A stretch of 51,335 nt of DNA from Firmicutes bacterium UBA5774. GTDB taxonomy: Bacteria > Bacillota > Clostridia > Peptostreptococcales > Anaerovoracaceae. The stretch lies in assembly GCA_002418625.1 (NCBI GenBank), contig DIEM01000032.1, forward strand, positions 298 to 51,632, read 5' to 3'. The stretch's first letter is position 1. Each line of letters begins with the position of its first letter. Positions 1-8,992 of this stretch are shown in pieces. The position numbers were made by a program, and so were the translations under genes. Below the pieces are notes generated by a model that did not search any database, was not told the origin of the DNA, and was given only the letters and a program-made list of their open reading frames with translations.

Positions 1-2
1 CC

Positions 3-977
3 CACCGCGACATGGGTCCGCGCTCAAGATATCTGGGTCCGGAGGTTCCGGCGGAAGAATTGATCTGGCAGGATCCGGTGCCAGCGATCGATCATGAATT
101 GATAGACGAAAAGGATATAACCGATCTCAAGGGCAAGATACTGGCTTCCGGGCTTTCTGCCTCCCAGCTTGTTTCAGCCGCCTGGGCTTCTGCATCCACA
201 TTCCGCGGCTCTGATAAGCGCGGAGGAGCGAATGGGGCCCGCATCCGTCTTGCTCCGCAAAAAGATTGGGAGATCAATCAGCCGGCCCAACTGAACACGG
301 TGCTTCAGATCCTTGAAAAAATGCAAGCGGATTTCAATCGTGCACAACCGGGTCAAAAGAGGGTTTCCATTGCCGACCTGATCGTTTTGGGCGGCTGCGC
401 AGGTATCGAGAAGGCTGCAGAAAATGCCGGACGCGACTTGGTCGTTCCTTTCATGCCAGGACGTACGGATGCATCGCAGGAGCAGACCGACGAAATATCG
501 TTTTCCGTCCTCGAGCCAAAGGCGGATGGATTCCGAAACTACATGAAAGCCAAATACTCTTCATCCGCAGAGGAGATGCTGATCGACCGTTCCCAGCTGC
601 TGACCTTGACCGCTCCCGAAATGACGGTTCTTCTCGGCGGCATGCGTGTCTTGAATGCAAACTATGGCCAGCTTCAGCACGGAGTTTTTACCAAGAAACC
701 TGAGACGCTTTCAAATGACTTCTTTGTCAATCTGCTCGACATGAAGACGGTCTGGAAGACTGTGTCCGAGGATGGAGATGTGTTCGAGGGCCGTGATCGC
801 GCTACCGGAGAACTCATGTGGACCGCCACCCGCGTTGATTTGATTTTTGGCTCCGATTCACAGCTTCGGGCCATTGCGGAAGTCTATGCATCAGACGATG
901 CGCAGGATAAATTCGTGGATGATTTTGTGTCTGCATGGAACAAGGTGATGAATGCAGACCGTTTCGACCTTAAATAG
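3..977 (+). CDS. katG: Catalase-peroxidase KatG, C-terminal part (5' end outside window)
   Basis: The frame is open to the left edge and begins mid-gene with HRDMGPRSRYLGPEVP, a stretch typical of the middle of KatG just before the C-terminal domain. The visible 324 residues cover essentially the C-terminal, heme-free peroxidase-like domain (SASQLVSAAWASASTFRGSD, RIRLAPQKDWE, LIVLGGCAGIEKAA, PFMPGRTDAS, LTAPEMTVLLGGMRVL), which in the family supports folding of the heme domain. The full enzyme removes hydrogen peroxide by catalase and peroxidase activity in the cytoplasm. It is followed after 36 bases by rubredoxin and rubrerythrin genes, which fits an oxidative-stress operon in an anaerobe. 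The heme-binding N-terminal domain cannot be checked here. Confidence 0.96.
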   Translation, partial: HRDMGPRSRYLGPEVPAEELIWQDPVPAIDHELIDEKDITDLKGKILASGLSASQLVSAAWASASTFRGSDKRGGANGARIRLAPQKDWEINQPAQLNTVLQILEKMQADFNRAQPGQKRVSIADLIVLGGCAGIEKAAENAGRDLVVPFMPGRTDASQEQTDEISFSVLEPKADGFRNYMKAKYSSSAEEMLIDRSQLLTLTAPEMTVLLGGMRVLNANYGQLQHGVFTKKPETLSNDFFVNLLDMKTVWKTVSEDGDVFEGRDRATGELMWTATRVDLIFGSDSQLRAIAEVYASDDAQDKFVDDFVSAWNKVMNADRFDLK

Positions 978-1013
978 AATGAACGATATAACAATGAAAA
1001 GGAGGGCTGAACA

Positions 1014-1682
1014 TTGAGTAAATTTACATGTTCCGTTTGCGGATACGTTTATGATGAAGAGATTGGCGATCCGGATAAAGGAATTGCGCCCGGCACAAAA
1101 TGGGAAGACATCCCGGAGGATTGGAATTGTCCATTGTGCGGCGCGGCTAAAGCAGATTTTTCAGAAGAGAAAACCGATAAGAAACCTGTCGCGCCGCGAT
1201 CCGGAGCCGAAGAAACCGTGTCGGAAAGCATGGGTGAGTTATCCTTCGATGCGGTCAGCGCCCTTTGCTCCAATCTGTCAAAGGGATGCGCAAAGCAATA
1301 CCGCGTGGAGGAGGCTCTATTGTTCGACCGGTTAGCCGAATTCTATAAAGCCGAAAGCGGCAAGCCGGAAGGCAGCCAATTAAAGGATATCAGCCTGCTT
1401 GCCGATCAGGATTTGGCTTCAGGTTACTTGCAGGCGAATTCGATCGCTGCCGGCGCATTGGACAGAGGCGCTCTCAGAGCGCTGGTGTGGGGAGAAAAGG
1501 TTACGAGGATCCTGAGCTCCATTCTCGGCAGATATGAAAAGCAGCAGGGCGCATTGCTTGAGAATACGCATGTCTACGTTTGCGATATCTGCGGGTTTGC
1601 GTATATAGGAAACGAGCTTCCGGAAATATGTCCTGTCTGCAAGGTACCAAACAAAAAAATCATTGAGGTGAGAAGGGGGTAG
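1014..1682 (+). CDS. Rubredoxin with a second C-terminal rubredoxin-like domain
   Basis: A 222-residue protein starting at TTG behind AAGGAGGGC. Residues about 3-50 form a full rubredoxin domain with the two iron knuckles CSVCGY and CPLCGA. A helical middle segment (about 70-175) follows, and the last 35 residues carry a short rubrerythrin-type rubredoxin domain with CDICGFAY and CPVCKVP. The helical part lacks an obvious diiron ExxH signature, so this is not a standard rubrerythrin. The likely role is electron transfer to peroxide- or superoxide-reducing enzymes, inferred from katG upstream and rubrerythrin 5 bases downstream. The exact partner is not shown by the sequence. Confidence 0.85.
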   Translation: MSKFTCSVCGYVYDEEIGDPDKGIAPGTKWEDIPEDWNCPLCGAAKADFSEEKTDKKPVAPRSGAEETVSESMGELSFDAVSALCSNLSKGCAKQYRVEEALLFDRLAEFYKAESGKPEGSQLKDISLLADQDLASGYLQANSIAAGALDRGALRALVWGEKVTRILSSILGRYEKQQGALLENTHVYVCDICGFAYIGNELPEICPVCKVPNKKIIEVRRG

Positions 1683-1687
1683 GAAGA

Positions 1688-2692
1688 ATGCATGCTGTTC
1701 GGAATATAAGTTTATGTACGAAAGATTGTCTCTGTTTATATGTTTGCCCGACAGGGGCGACGGATACAGAAACCGGCCAGATCGATGCCGACAAATGTCT
1801 GGATGGGTGTCGTGCTTGTGTCGATGCCTGCCCATCCCATGCGATCTCACTTGCTCCTGAGGAATTTCCGGCCCAGCAGGAAAAATCAGATGCCGTCAGG
1901 AAAGCCCTCCTGCTTTTAGCAGAAAATAAAGTCAAACAGGAAAAAATAGCGGCACATATCGAAAGGACCACAAACGATCCGGTCCTGCGCCAGCTTGCCA
2001 AGGCGCTGAGCATATCAAACAGGCTCATGGCCGAGGATCTGATCCGCGAATCGGGCTACATGCTTCCGCAGAGCTGCAATGTGAAGGATTTTCTTAAGTC
2101 ATTGCTGGATACCGAGCAGCCGCCAGGGTTTCCAAAAGAAGCTGCGGAGAGATTATTGGGTATGCTTGGAAAAGAAAAAAACAAGGAGGATACTAAAATG
2201 AGTGAAAACAAGACGATCGACAATCTTATGGAAGCCTTTGCCGGCGAATCCCAGGCAAACCGAAAGTACCTGGCTTATTCCAAAAAAGCTGAGAAAGATG
2301 GCAATATCAATGCCGCCAAATTATTCAAGGCCGCGTCGGACGCCGAAACCCTCCATGCCTTGAAGCATTTTGAGGTAGCGGGAAAAATCGCTTCGACCGT
2401 GGATAATCTGAAGGATGCTGTCGCAGGAGAGACTCACGAGTACAAGGACATGTACCCTGATTTTGTGAAAATTGCAGAAGCGGAGGGCAATAAGGCGGCT
2501 CTCTTGTCATTCACTTATGCAATGAAAGCTGAGGAGGTCCATGCGAGGCTGTACCAGGAGGCATTGGAAAACCTGGATCAGACGGAAGAAGTATTCTATT
2601 ACCTGTGCCCCGTGTGCGGCAACATCGAAAAAGTCCGTCCTGATAAATGCAGCATTTGCGGAGTGCCAGGCGATAAATTCATCCAATACTGA
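1688..2692 (+). CDS. 4Fe-4S ferredoxin domain fused to rubrerythrin
   Basis: A 334-residue protein. Residues about 8-55 hold two iron-sulfur cysteine clusters (C10, C14, C16, C20-P and C37, C41, C44, C48-P); the first has irregular spacing. A helical linker runs from about 60 to 165. From residue 171 there is a complete rubrerythrin: a ferritin-like diiron domain (AFAGESQANRKYLAYSKKA, DAETLHALKH, AGETHEYKDMYPDF, AMKAEEVHARLY) and a C-terminal rubredoxin domain (CPVCGNIE, CSICGVPG). Rubrerythrin reduces hydrogen peroxide in the cytoplasm of anaerobes, and the fused ferredoxin could feed it electrons. An internal start with its own ribosome binding site at 2198 may also give a separate rubrerythrin. 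The start at 1688 sits behind GGGGGTAGGAAG. Confidence 0.88.
   Translation: MHAVRNISLCTKDCLCLYVCPTGATDTETGQIDADKCLDGCRACVDACPSHAISLAPEEFPAQQEKSDAVRKALLLLAENKVKQEKIAAHIERTTNDPVLRQLAKALSISNRLMAEDLIRESGYMLPQSCNVKDFLKSLLDTEQPPGFPKEAAERLLGMLGKEKNKEDTKMSENKTIDNLMEAFAGESQANRKYLAYSKKAEKDGNINAAKLFKAASDAETLHALKHFEVAGKIASTVDNLKDAVAGETHEYKDMYPDFVKIAEAEGNKAALLSFTYAMKAEEVHARLYQEALENLDQTEEVFYYLCPVCGNIEKVRPDKCSICGVPGDKFIQY
2183..2200 (+). promoter_or_regulatory. Internal ribosome binding site and start inside the ferredoxin-rubrerythrin gene
   Basis: AAGGAGGA at 2183-2190 lies seven bases before an in-frame ATG at 2198. That ATG is exactly where a free-standing rubrerythrin normally begins (MSENKTIDNLMEAFAGES). 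The site looks as good as any start in this window, so translation of a 164-residue rubrerythrin alongside the 334-residue fusion is plausible. Use in the cell is inferred. Confidence 0.6.
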
Positions 2693-2730
2693 TATGCTTT
2701 CAAATATTCAAAGAGAAAGGAGCTTCGTTT

Positions 2731-3141
2731 ATGACCGAAGAAAAAAATAAGAAGGCATCGCCATCTATAGATCAATGGCTCAAGGAGGCAAAAGCCGATC
2801 CTGCGGCATTGCTGGAAGGTATGTTTCTGGTCCATAACGGCGTTGTGCGGCAGACGCCCAAAGCCAAGGTCCGTCAAGGGATCGATGACGGTTCTCAGGT
2901 ATCGGGAATGGAATTTTCCTATGATGCTGAAAAGGTCGACGCGGTCATTGCCGAAACCTATAAAATGGATGGCGTTTTCCATGTGCGGGTCTGGATCAAT
3001 GAAGGTCATCTGGAACTGGGCGACGACATTATGTATGTTCTGATCGGCGGCGATATCAGGCCCCATGTTATCGAAGCGCTGCAATTCCTTGTGGGAAAGA
3101 TCAAGAATGAATGCGTGACTGAAATCGAACAAAAGCGGTGA
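2731..3141 (+). CDS. moaE: MoaE-like molybdopterin synthase catalytic subunit homologue
   Basis: A 136-residue protein with an AGAAAGGAGC ribosome binding site. It has the MoaE-type core VRVWINEGHLELGDDIMYVLIGG followed by a region on recognition of the partner (RPHVIEALQFLVGKIKNE), compressed here as key segments only. MoaE with thiocarboxylated MoaD inserts sulfur into precursor Z during molybdenum cofactor synthesis. No moaD is adjacent, and the position after stress genes is unusual, so a specialised paralogue is possible. The Mo/W transport and riboswitch region 14 kb downstream shows that the cell handles this cofactor. Confidence 0.7.
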   Translation: MTEEKNKKASPSIDQWLKEAKADPAALLEGMFLVHNGVVRQTPKAKVRQGIDDGSQVSGMEFSYDAEKVDAVIAETYKMDGVFHVRVWINEGHLELGDDIMYVLIGGDIRPHVIEALQFLVGKIKNECVTEIEQKR

Positions 3142-3325
3142 TGCGATAGGATAGGACGTGTAATGGCGGCAAACCGCTCGAGATCATTGACAAATCATCA
3201 ATAATATGATAATTATTATTTAGATATTATGTACGGCTTGAAATCCGGATATGATATGCGATCCTAAACAGGGAAGTTGAGAAAATAAGGGGAAAACCAG
3301 GATACTTGAGGTTTGCTTTTTAAGG

Positions 3326-3361
3326 ATCAACATAAAGCTTTGCTTTGTGTTGATTTTTTTT
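3326..3361 (+). terminator. Intrinsic terminator after the katG-moaE operon
   Basis: A 13-base-pair stem (ATCAACATAAAGC with GCTTTGTGTTGAT, one G-U pair) with a three-base loop at 3326-3354 is followed by eight T residues. The remaining bases of the 3142-3470 gap show no gene; an AT-rich stretch lies at 3190-3235. Confidence 0.9.
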
Positions 3362-3470
3362 ATTGCTTTTCGAAGGATCCGGATGGCGGGAGGGAGGAAT
3401 GACAGGAAATTGAATAAAGAAAGTCTGATTATCTCAAATGTTTAATAGTATTGAAAAGAGGAGGAATCAT

Positions 3471-5441
3471 ATGAGGCGTAAAACTATCTGCCTGATTCTG
3501 GCAGCGATTCTGGTTCTCGGGAGCTTTGGCTTTGCGTTTGCAGGCCAGTCCTATACCGTGAAACCGGGAGACGTTCTATGGAAAATAGCTCAGAGTTTTG
3601 ACACAACATATCAGGAGCTGGCTAATTACAACAAGATTCCAAACCCGAATCTCATCTATCCGGGCCAAATCATCAATGTTCCGGAAAACACTGCTTCGTC
3701 AAATGCCGCATCGGGCACGGCGCCGTCTGATCAACCTGCAGTATCAGCCTATGCAGTGGATACCGTCCTAATGAACACAACGGTTTATACAATTGATTCC
3801 GCTGACACTGTCGCGGAAGCCATTGCGCTGAAGGGCGGGAAAATTGCTTTCGTTGGAAGTAACGATGCAGTCAAGGCATATATCGGAGCAAATACGCAGG
3901 TCGTTGATTTAAAAGGCAAAGTCGTGATGCCTGGAATGATAGACTCCCACGTGCATCCGCCCGGAATAGCCTTGACGGAACTTTACAGCATTAATCTTTA
4001 TGTGGATGTCACCAGGGAAGGAACCCTGAAAGCCATCAAGGACTATATCGAAGCAAATCCGGACCTGAATGAATACTGGGGTACCGGATATACTGTCGGA
4101 ATCGGTGAAGACGGCAAAGGCCCGAGGCGCGAATGGCTGGATACTATCTGCTCTGACAAGCCGATCATCCTGACATCTAATGATGGGCATAACATGTGGT
4201 TGAATACCAAAGCATTTGAAATGAACGGGATCACGAAGGATACAAAGGCGCCGACAGGCGGATTGATCCATTTGGACCAGACGACCGGAGAACTTTGGGG
4301 CTCTCTGACAGATGCCTGGACACTTGTGGCGATGGAACAGACATTTACGGATAATCAAATGGTGAATGCCATGGAAGTGTTCCAGGATCAGATGCATGCC
4401 TGGGGGTATACGGGGATTTTGTCGGTCAGTGACAAATCTGTTTTCGAGCAGTTGATGCCTCTTGAAAAACAAGGAAAACTCAAACTCCGTGCAAATACCA
4501 GCTATCAGTTTACAGCCGGAAACTCATCCGTGGAAGACGAATCGGAACTGACTTTCGAGCAGGAATTGAACGAGGCGAAGTCTCTACGATCCCAGCAGAC
4601 GGACCTTCTCAGGCTTACTACGGCTAAATTCTTCGCTGACGGCGTCGTGGAAGGCTCGACGGCATTCCTGACGGAACCGTATTCTGCGACGGATGATCCA
4701 GATTATAGAGGTGTATTGTATTATGATACCGATGAACTGGACAGGCAATTTGAGACTGTTTTGAATGAGGGATTCCAGATCCATGTCCATTCCATTGGCG
4801 ACGCGGCAACGGAATCGGTTCTAGACAGCCTCGAGTATGCCCAGAAAGCAAATGGCGATGTCGATTACCGGAACATGATCACTCATTTGCAGGTAGTCCG
4901 TGATGAAGACATACCAAGGTTTGCAGACCTTGATGTCATTGCTGCGGTCCAGCCGTTCTGGCATATGAAAGAACCATATTGGTGGGCGGATGTTGAAAAT
5001 ATTCTTATTGGAGAGGAACGGGCTTATCATGAATATCCACTTCAATCGTTCTTCGAAATCGGCGTGACTGTTACATCATCCGGGGACCATCCGGTTTCCC
5101 CGGTCAATAATCCGTTCTGGGCCATTGAGGCCGGAGTGACCAGGAACCTTGAAAATGCAGAATTTTACGGTGTTGATGACATTACGGACATCGACGATCC
5201 GACCTGGCTCCTGGATCCTGATGAAAGAGCCTCTGTAGAAGACATGGTCAAAGCGTACACAATCAATGGAGCCTACGCCCAGTTCCGGGAAAAGGAGAAC
5301 GGTTCCCTTGAAAAAGGCAAATATGCAGACTTGATCGTTGTCGACAAAGATATTTTTAAGACTGATCCGCTCGATATCGACAGCATCAAGGTGCTGGCAA
5401 CCGTATTCAACGGAGAGGTCGTATACGGCGAACTGAAATAA
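3471..5441 (+). CDS. Secreted LysM-domain amidohydrolase (YtcJ-like)
   Basis: A 656-residue protein. The start at 3471 is preferred over an ATG at 3438 because AGAGGAGG lies just before it and it opens directly on a signal peptide (residues 1-23, ending AFA). Residues about 24-70 are one LysM motif (YTVKPGDVLWKIAQSF, NLIYPGQIINVP), which binds peptidoglycan. After a Ser/Ala-rich linker comes an amidohydrolase of the YtcJ/Amidohydro_3 type (about 110-655) with the metal-binding motif DSHVHPPG, the later IHVHSIGDAATE and SSGDHPVSP, and a C-terminal KGKYADLIVVDKD. The architecture indicates a zinc hydrolase held on the cell wall. The substrate is unknown; family members act on amides and N-substituted compounds. 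Confidence 0.9.
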   Translation: MRRKTICLILAAILVLGSFGFAFAGQSYTVKPGDVLWKIAQSFDTTYQELANYNKIPNPNLIYPGQIINVPENTASSNAASGTAPSDQPAVSAYAVDTVLMNTTVYTIDSADTVAEAIALKGGKIAFVGSNDAVKAYIGANTQVVDLKGKVVMPGMIDSHVHPPGIALTELYSINLYVDVTREGTLKAIKDYIEANPDLNEYWGTGYTVGIGEDGKGPRREWLDTICSDKPIILTSNDGHNMWLNTKAFEMNGITKDTKAPTGGLIHLDQTTGELWGSLTDAWTLVAMEQTFTDNQMVNAMEVFQDQMHAWGYTGILSVSDKSVFEQLMPLEKQGKLKLRANTSYQFTAGNSSVEDESELTFEQELNEAKSLRSQQTDLLRLTTAKFFADGVVEGSTAFLTEPYSATDDPDYRGVLYYDTDELDRQFETVLNEGFQIHVHSIGDAATESVLDSLEYAQKANGDVDYRNMITHLQVVRDEDIPRFADLDVIAAVQPFWHMKEPYWWADVENILIGEERAYHEYPLQSFFEIGVTVTSSGDHPVSPVNNPFWAIEAGVTRNLENAEFYGVDDITDIDDPTWLLDPDERASVEDMVKAYTINGAYAQFREKENGSLEKGKYADLIVVDKDIFKTDPLDIDSIKVLATVFNGEVVYGELK

Positions 5442-5524
5442 GTGGAGTTCTCTGCGGAATTCGGAGGGATCTCGCGTTTAAACTTTGTTAAACCTACCGG
5501 AGCCAACGGGGATCCATATTGGAA

Positions 5525-5555
5525 GGGGCGCCTCTTCATAGTGCTGAGGCGTCCC
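5525..5555 (+). terminator. Probable terminator hairpin after the LysM-amidohydrolase
   Basis: GGGGCGCCTC at 5525-5534 pairs with GAGGCGTCCC at 5546-5555 (one G-U pair, 11-base loop). The following bases are only weakly T-rich, so termination may be incomplete. Confidence 0.6.
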
Positions 5556-5590
5556 TGCCATTTGATAGATTCTCGACGAAAAACGATGCA

Positions 5591-5618
5591 TTACAAATGG
5601 TCTCCAAACCGGTATAAT
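5591..5618 (+). promoter_or_regulatory. Sigma-A type promoter for the two-component system
   Basis: TTACAA at 5591-5596 and a perfect TATAAT at 5613-5618 are separated by 16 bases, 65 bases before the sensor kinase start. Confidence 0.65.
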
Positions 5619-5682
5619 TGATTTAGAGATCCGATTCAGTTGCGTTATTTTGAATTACTGTTGAAAGAATGCCTGAAAGCAT

Positions 5683-7428
5683 ATGAAGAAAACCGTACTG
5701 CAGACTATCATATTTGTCATAGCAGGGGCGCTTGTAATCGCCCTTGTTTTAAGTGCGACAAGCGCGGCAAACAGCCAGAGGATATTCAGCAGGGAAGTCG
5801 AAGAAAAAATGCTTTATGCGACGGGAAAATTTGCGAATACGTTTGACCTGGTGCTTCGTAGCCAGGAAGATACGGTCGATTCGCTGACTGCTTTGATTTC
5901 GATCAAATTTAAGGCTGAACGCTGCAAAAGTGATCGGCTATTGTTTGAAAGCCTGAAGAGCGAGCTTGATGACATCGTCAAAACAACACTTCTGCAGATG
6001 AACGATGTGCAGGGCCTTTACGTCACTTTCAATCCCAACATGAGCATGGGGCGGGATGAAATCTGGTATGTGAAGAGCGAAGATGGCGAAGCGATCCATA
6101 TGGATTCTGAGGAGATGAACGGAACATGGCTGTCCCCTGACAATGAGTGGGTCAGCTATTATTATAATGCATTGCGCAGCGGAAGCGCCTGGAGTACGCC
6201 TGTCTTTGATTTAATGCTCAAAGAAGAAGTCATCTCCTATTCAAGAGCGGCATATGACAGGGACGGTCGGCTTATAGGCGTTGTAGGCGCGGATATATCT
6301 GGCGGGGCAATCATCGATACCGTTGAAAATATGAAGATATATAACGACAGTAAAGCTTTTCTGCTGGACGGCGATCTGCAGTATATAGCCGGAGAAATAA
6401 GCGGAGAAGAATTCTCAAGTCCTGATTACGATGATCTGAACAGTCAATTGTCCGCCTCACAAGAAAGAGAAGGGGCCCTTTTTTACCGGCAGGATGGCAC
6501 GGAATATATTGGCGCTTATTCTTATTTAAGCAACGGCTGGATCCTTGCCATCATTCAGCCAAAGAAAATTGCCCTGGCGCCGATCGAAAATACAAAGAAC
6601 ATGATCCTGTTGATCACCATCCTGACGATAGCAGCATTTGCCTCCTTCACTGTTTATTATCTCCGAAGGCTTTTCCAGCCGGTCATCAAGGAGATCGAGC
6701 AGAAGGACATCCTTCTGATCTACAAGTCGAGGCAGGCAAAGCTGGGTGAGATGATCGGGAATATTGCCCATCAGTGGAAACAGCCGTTAAATGGCATGAG
6801 CATAACACTCTCCAATATGGAAGATGATTACAGGCATCAAGAACTAGCTCCCGGAATATTTGATAATTATATCAACAAAATGCGCCTAAGCATCCGCACG
6901 ATGTCCGATACTGCCGATGATTTCGCTGGTTTTTTAAAACCTGACAGGGAAAGGGAAGTTTTTTCGATCCGGGAGTCGATCAAGGAGGCTCTCGGTTTCA
7001 TGAATGAAAGCATCAAGGTCAATTCAATATTAGTTGAAATTGAAGCTGAGGAAGATCTTAAAACCAATGGTTTCAAAAATGAATTCATACAAGGATTATT
7101 CAATATATTGTTCAACGCCAGGGATGCCATTATTAGTTCCGATCCGCCGGAAAGGATCATCAGGATCAGGATCGTAAGGTCAGGAGCGGCGGGAGCCCCG
7201 ATTGGAAACGCTGAGATAGATATTTTCAATACCGGAGACCCGATCCTCCCGGATATTTTGAAGCAGATGTTCACACCCTATTTCACCACCAAGGATCAAA
7301 GCGGCGGCACCGGAATCGGCCTCTATCTTACAAGACAAATCGTGGAAGAGCACATGAAGGGAAGCATCAAATACGTCAATCAGCCTGAAGGCGTATGCTG
7401 CAGGATAATTTTACCGGTAGCGGAATAG
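5683..7428 (+). CDS. Membrane sensor histidine kinase with extracellular dCache domain
   Basis: A 581-residue protein. It has a membrane segment at residues about 9-29, an extracellular region of about 275 residues with dCache-type features (YVTFNPN, WYVKSEDG, GRLIGVVGADISGG), and a second membrane segment at 307-327. The kinase core follows: the phosphoacceptor region GNIAHQWKQPLNG with His363, an N box (NILFNARDAI), and the G2 region GGTGIGLYLTRQIVEEH. dCache domains bind small molecules such as amino acids, amines or carboxylates. The kinase should phosphorylate the regulator encoded 48 bases downstream. The ribosome binding site is weak, which leaves some doubt about the start. Confidence 0.93.
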   Translation: MKKTVLQTIIFVIAGALVIALVLSATSAANSQRIFSREVEEKMLYATGKFANTFDLVLRSQEDTVDSLTALISIKFKAERCKSDRLLFESLKSELDDIVKTTLLQMNDVQGLYVTFNPNMSMGRDEIWYVKSEDGEAIHMDSEEMNGTWLSPDNEWVSYYYNALRSGSAWSTPVFDLMLKEEVISYSRAAYDRDGRLIGVVGADISGGAIIDTVENMKIYNDSKAFLLDGDLQYIAGEISGEEFSSPDYDDLNSQLSASQEREGALFYRQDGTEYIGAYSYLSNGWILAIIQPKKIALAPIENTKNMILLITILTIAAFASFTVYYLRRLFQPVIKEIEQKDILLIYKSRQAKLGEMIGNIAHQWKQPLNGMSITLSNMEDDYRHQELAPGIFDNYINKMRLSIRTMSDTADDFAGFLKPDREREVFSIRESIKEALGFMNESIKVNSILVEIEAEEDLKTNGFKNEFIQGLFNILFNARDAIISSDPPERIIRIRIVRSGAAGAPIGNAEIDIFNTGDPILPDILKQMFTPYFTTKDQSGGTGIGLYLTRQIVEEHMKGSIKYVNQPEGVCCRIILPVAE

Positions 7429-7476
7429 CAAACAGATTGCGCACATCGATATATCAAATCGTATGAGGAGGCGAAC

Positions 7477-8238
7477 ATGAGTAATTTAAAAAAAGTTAAA
7501 ATCCTTTATGTGGAAGACGATTCAGATACGCGGGATGAGCTGCATCGATTTTTGAAGCGGCGTGCTGGAAAAGTCTTCATTGCATCTTCAGGAGAGGAAG
7601 GAATAGAGCAATTTGCAGAAAACCGTCCGGATATGATCATAGTAGACCTTATTCTGCCTGGCATGAACGGTCTTGAAATGATCAAGCAAATCAAGGAGGA
7701 GTTTGGAGGGTGTCATACGCTGGTCACAACGACCGTCAGCGTCGTCGATACGATTTTAAAAGCGGTAGACATTGGAATCGATCAATATATCCTAAAACCC
7801 ATAAACACGAGCGAGTTGGAACAAAAACTAGAGGACATCGCAAATTCAATCTTAGCTGCAAGGAATCGGGAAGCCAAATCAAACTCTTTTGACGAGTTAA
7901 TTGACAAGACGGCTATGGAAGATGTGATCAAGAAAGAGGTGCTCAAGTTTTTAAAAGATACTTCCGGACGGGGGCCCAGGGATGCTTCGGTTTTCCTGTC
8001 CGGCACCACGGTTGAGATTACAGCATATGGCGCTTTGACACCAATGGAGAGAACTATTCTGGCCAAACCGTCGAATACCGCTTTGGTTGAGCAATATCGA
8101 ATGTTGTTTTATGCAGCGGTGCAAAAGGAGCTTGCCGAGATCATCGAGCGTGTCACGGGCGTTCCGGTGATCTGTCGGGGAATTGAATCCAAAGCAAGGC
8201 GTGATGTTGACAAGATTTCATTCTCGGCTATCCAATGA
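7477..8238 (+). CDS. Response regulator with C-terminal MpsC-like (DUF2294) domain
   Basis: A 253-residue protein. Residues 1-125 form a receiver domain with acidic pocket EDD (14-16), phosphoacceptor Asp57 (IIVDLILPG) and the conserved Lys in YILKPIN. Residues about 143-250 resemble the MpsC/DUF2294 family (FLKDTSGRGPRDASVFLSG, LTPMERTILAKP, VICRGIESKARRD), a small domain linked in other bacteria to membrane-potential or bicarbonate/sodium systems. There is no DNA-binding domain, so output is probably by protein interaction. The partner kinase is immediately upstream. The domain name is from memory of the family. Confidence 0.85.
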   Translation: MSNLKKVKILYVEDDSDTRDELHRFLKRRAGKVFIASSGEEGIEQFAENRPDMIIVDLILPGMNGLEMIKQIKEEFGGCHTLVTTTVSVVDTILKAVDIGIDQYILKPINTSELEQKLEDIANSILAARNREAKSNSFDELIDKTAMEDVIKKEVLKFLKDTSGRGPRDASVFLSGTTVEITAYGALTPMERTILAKPSNTALVEQYRMLFYAAVQKELAEIIERVTGVPVICRGIESKARRDVDKISFSAIQ

Positions 8239-8345
8239 TGTTGGCGATGTGCTAATATGGAGATGGATCATAATATCGTATCGTTCGAATATTATGTAGC
8301 TGACCACATTTCATATGAAGGATTCAATCATGAAGAGGAACGAAA

Positions 8346-8819
8346 ATGAATAAAAATTTAAAGATGAACGCTGAAATCAGATTCGAGTTTACTCAGCCAT
8401 TGTCAGAACAAACAGCGTTGAGTTTCGATATCGGAACGATCGAATTCACCATAAACCATAAATGTGTACCGATCGAATTTGATCACATAGACCATACAGC
8501 CGATTTGGACGGCAACACTGCCTCAGTCACATTAACAGCAGGGTATGGGGCTTACGACTATAAAAATTCCTCGAGGGGAGAATCAGAAAAGGCCAACAGG
8601 GAACCGAAACCGACCGCTGATGATATAACTTCAAAGCACATATCATCAGCAACACAGATCAATATATTTGACCTTTGGCCGATGCTGGACGATGAAGAAG
8701 TGGATGCGGATGATTTTAAAATGACCATTCTGAGCATATCCTTCTCCGACAGCTTTGGATCGCATGCCATCGGCTGCGGCCCGATCACGGCATTCAATGA
8801 AGCCTTCAATAAAGTTTGA
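8346..8819 (+). CDS. Protein of unknown function, soluble, 157 residues
   Basis: It starts behind GAAGAGGAACG. The first 75 residues alternate polar and hydrophobic positions, as in a beta-sandwich. The middle (residues 75-105) is rich in charged residues and proline, followed by an acidic patch (MLDDEEVDADDF) and a glycine-rich C-terminus. There is no signal peptide or membrane segment, and no family was recognised. It lies 107 bases after the response regulator and could be co-transcribed with it. The codon pattern matches its neighbours, so it is likely a real gene. Confidence 0.6.
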   Translation: MNKNLKMNAEIRFEFTQPLSEQTALSFDIGTIEFTINHKCVPIEFDHIDHTADLDGNTASVTLTAGYGAYDYKNSSRGESEKANREPKPTADDITSKHISSATQINIFDLWPMLDDEEVDADDFKMTILSISFSDSFGSHAIGCGPITAFNEAFNKV

Positions 8820-8992
8820 TGAAAGCCGACGGCGCTGCAACGAAACCAGACCCGGGACATCGGCTTGCAATACCCGTCTCTAAGCCTGATTTTGCATGCA
8901 GTCCTTCGATACAGTCAAACATGCCCGATGTCTTGAAGGTGACCGGATAGTTTGCGGGATCAGCCACGACATCAATGATTGGCATAGCGCTA

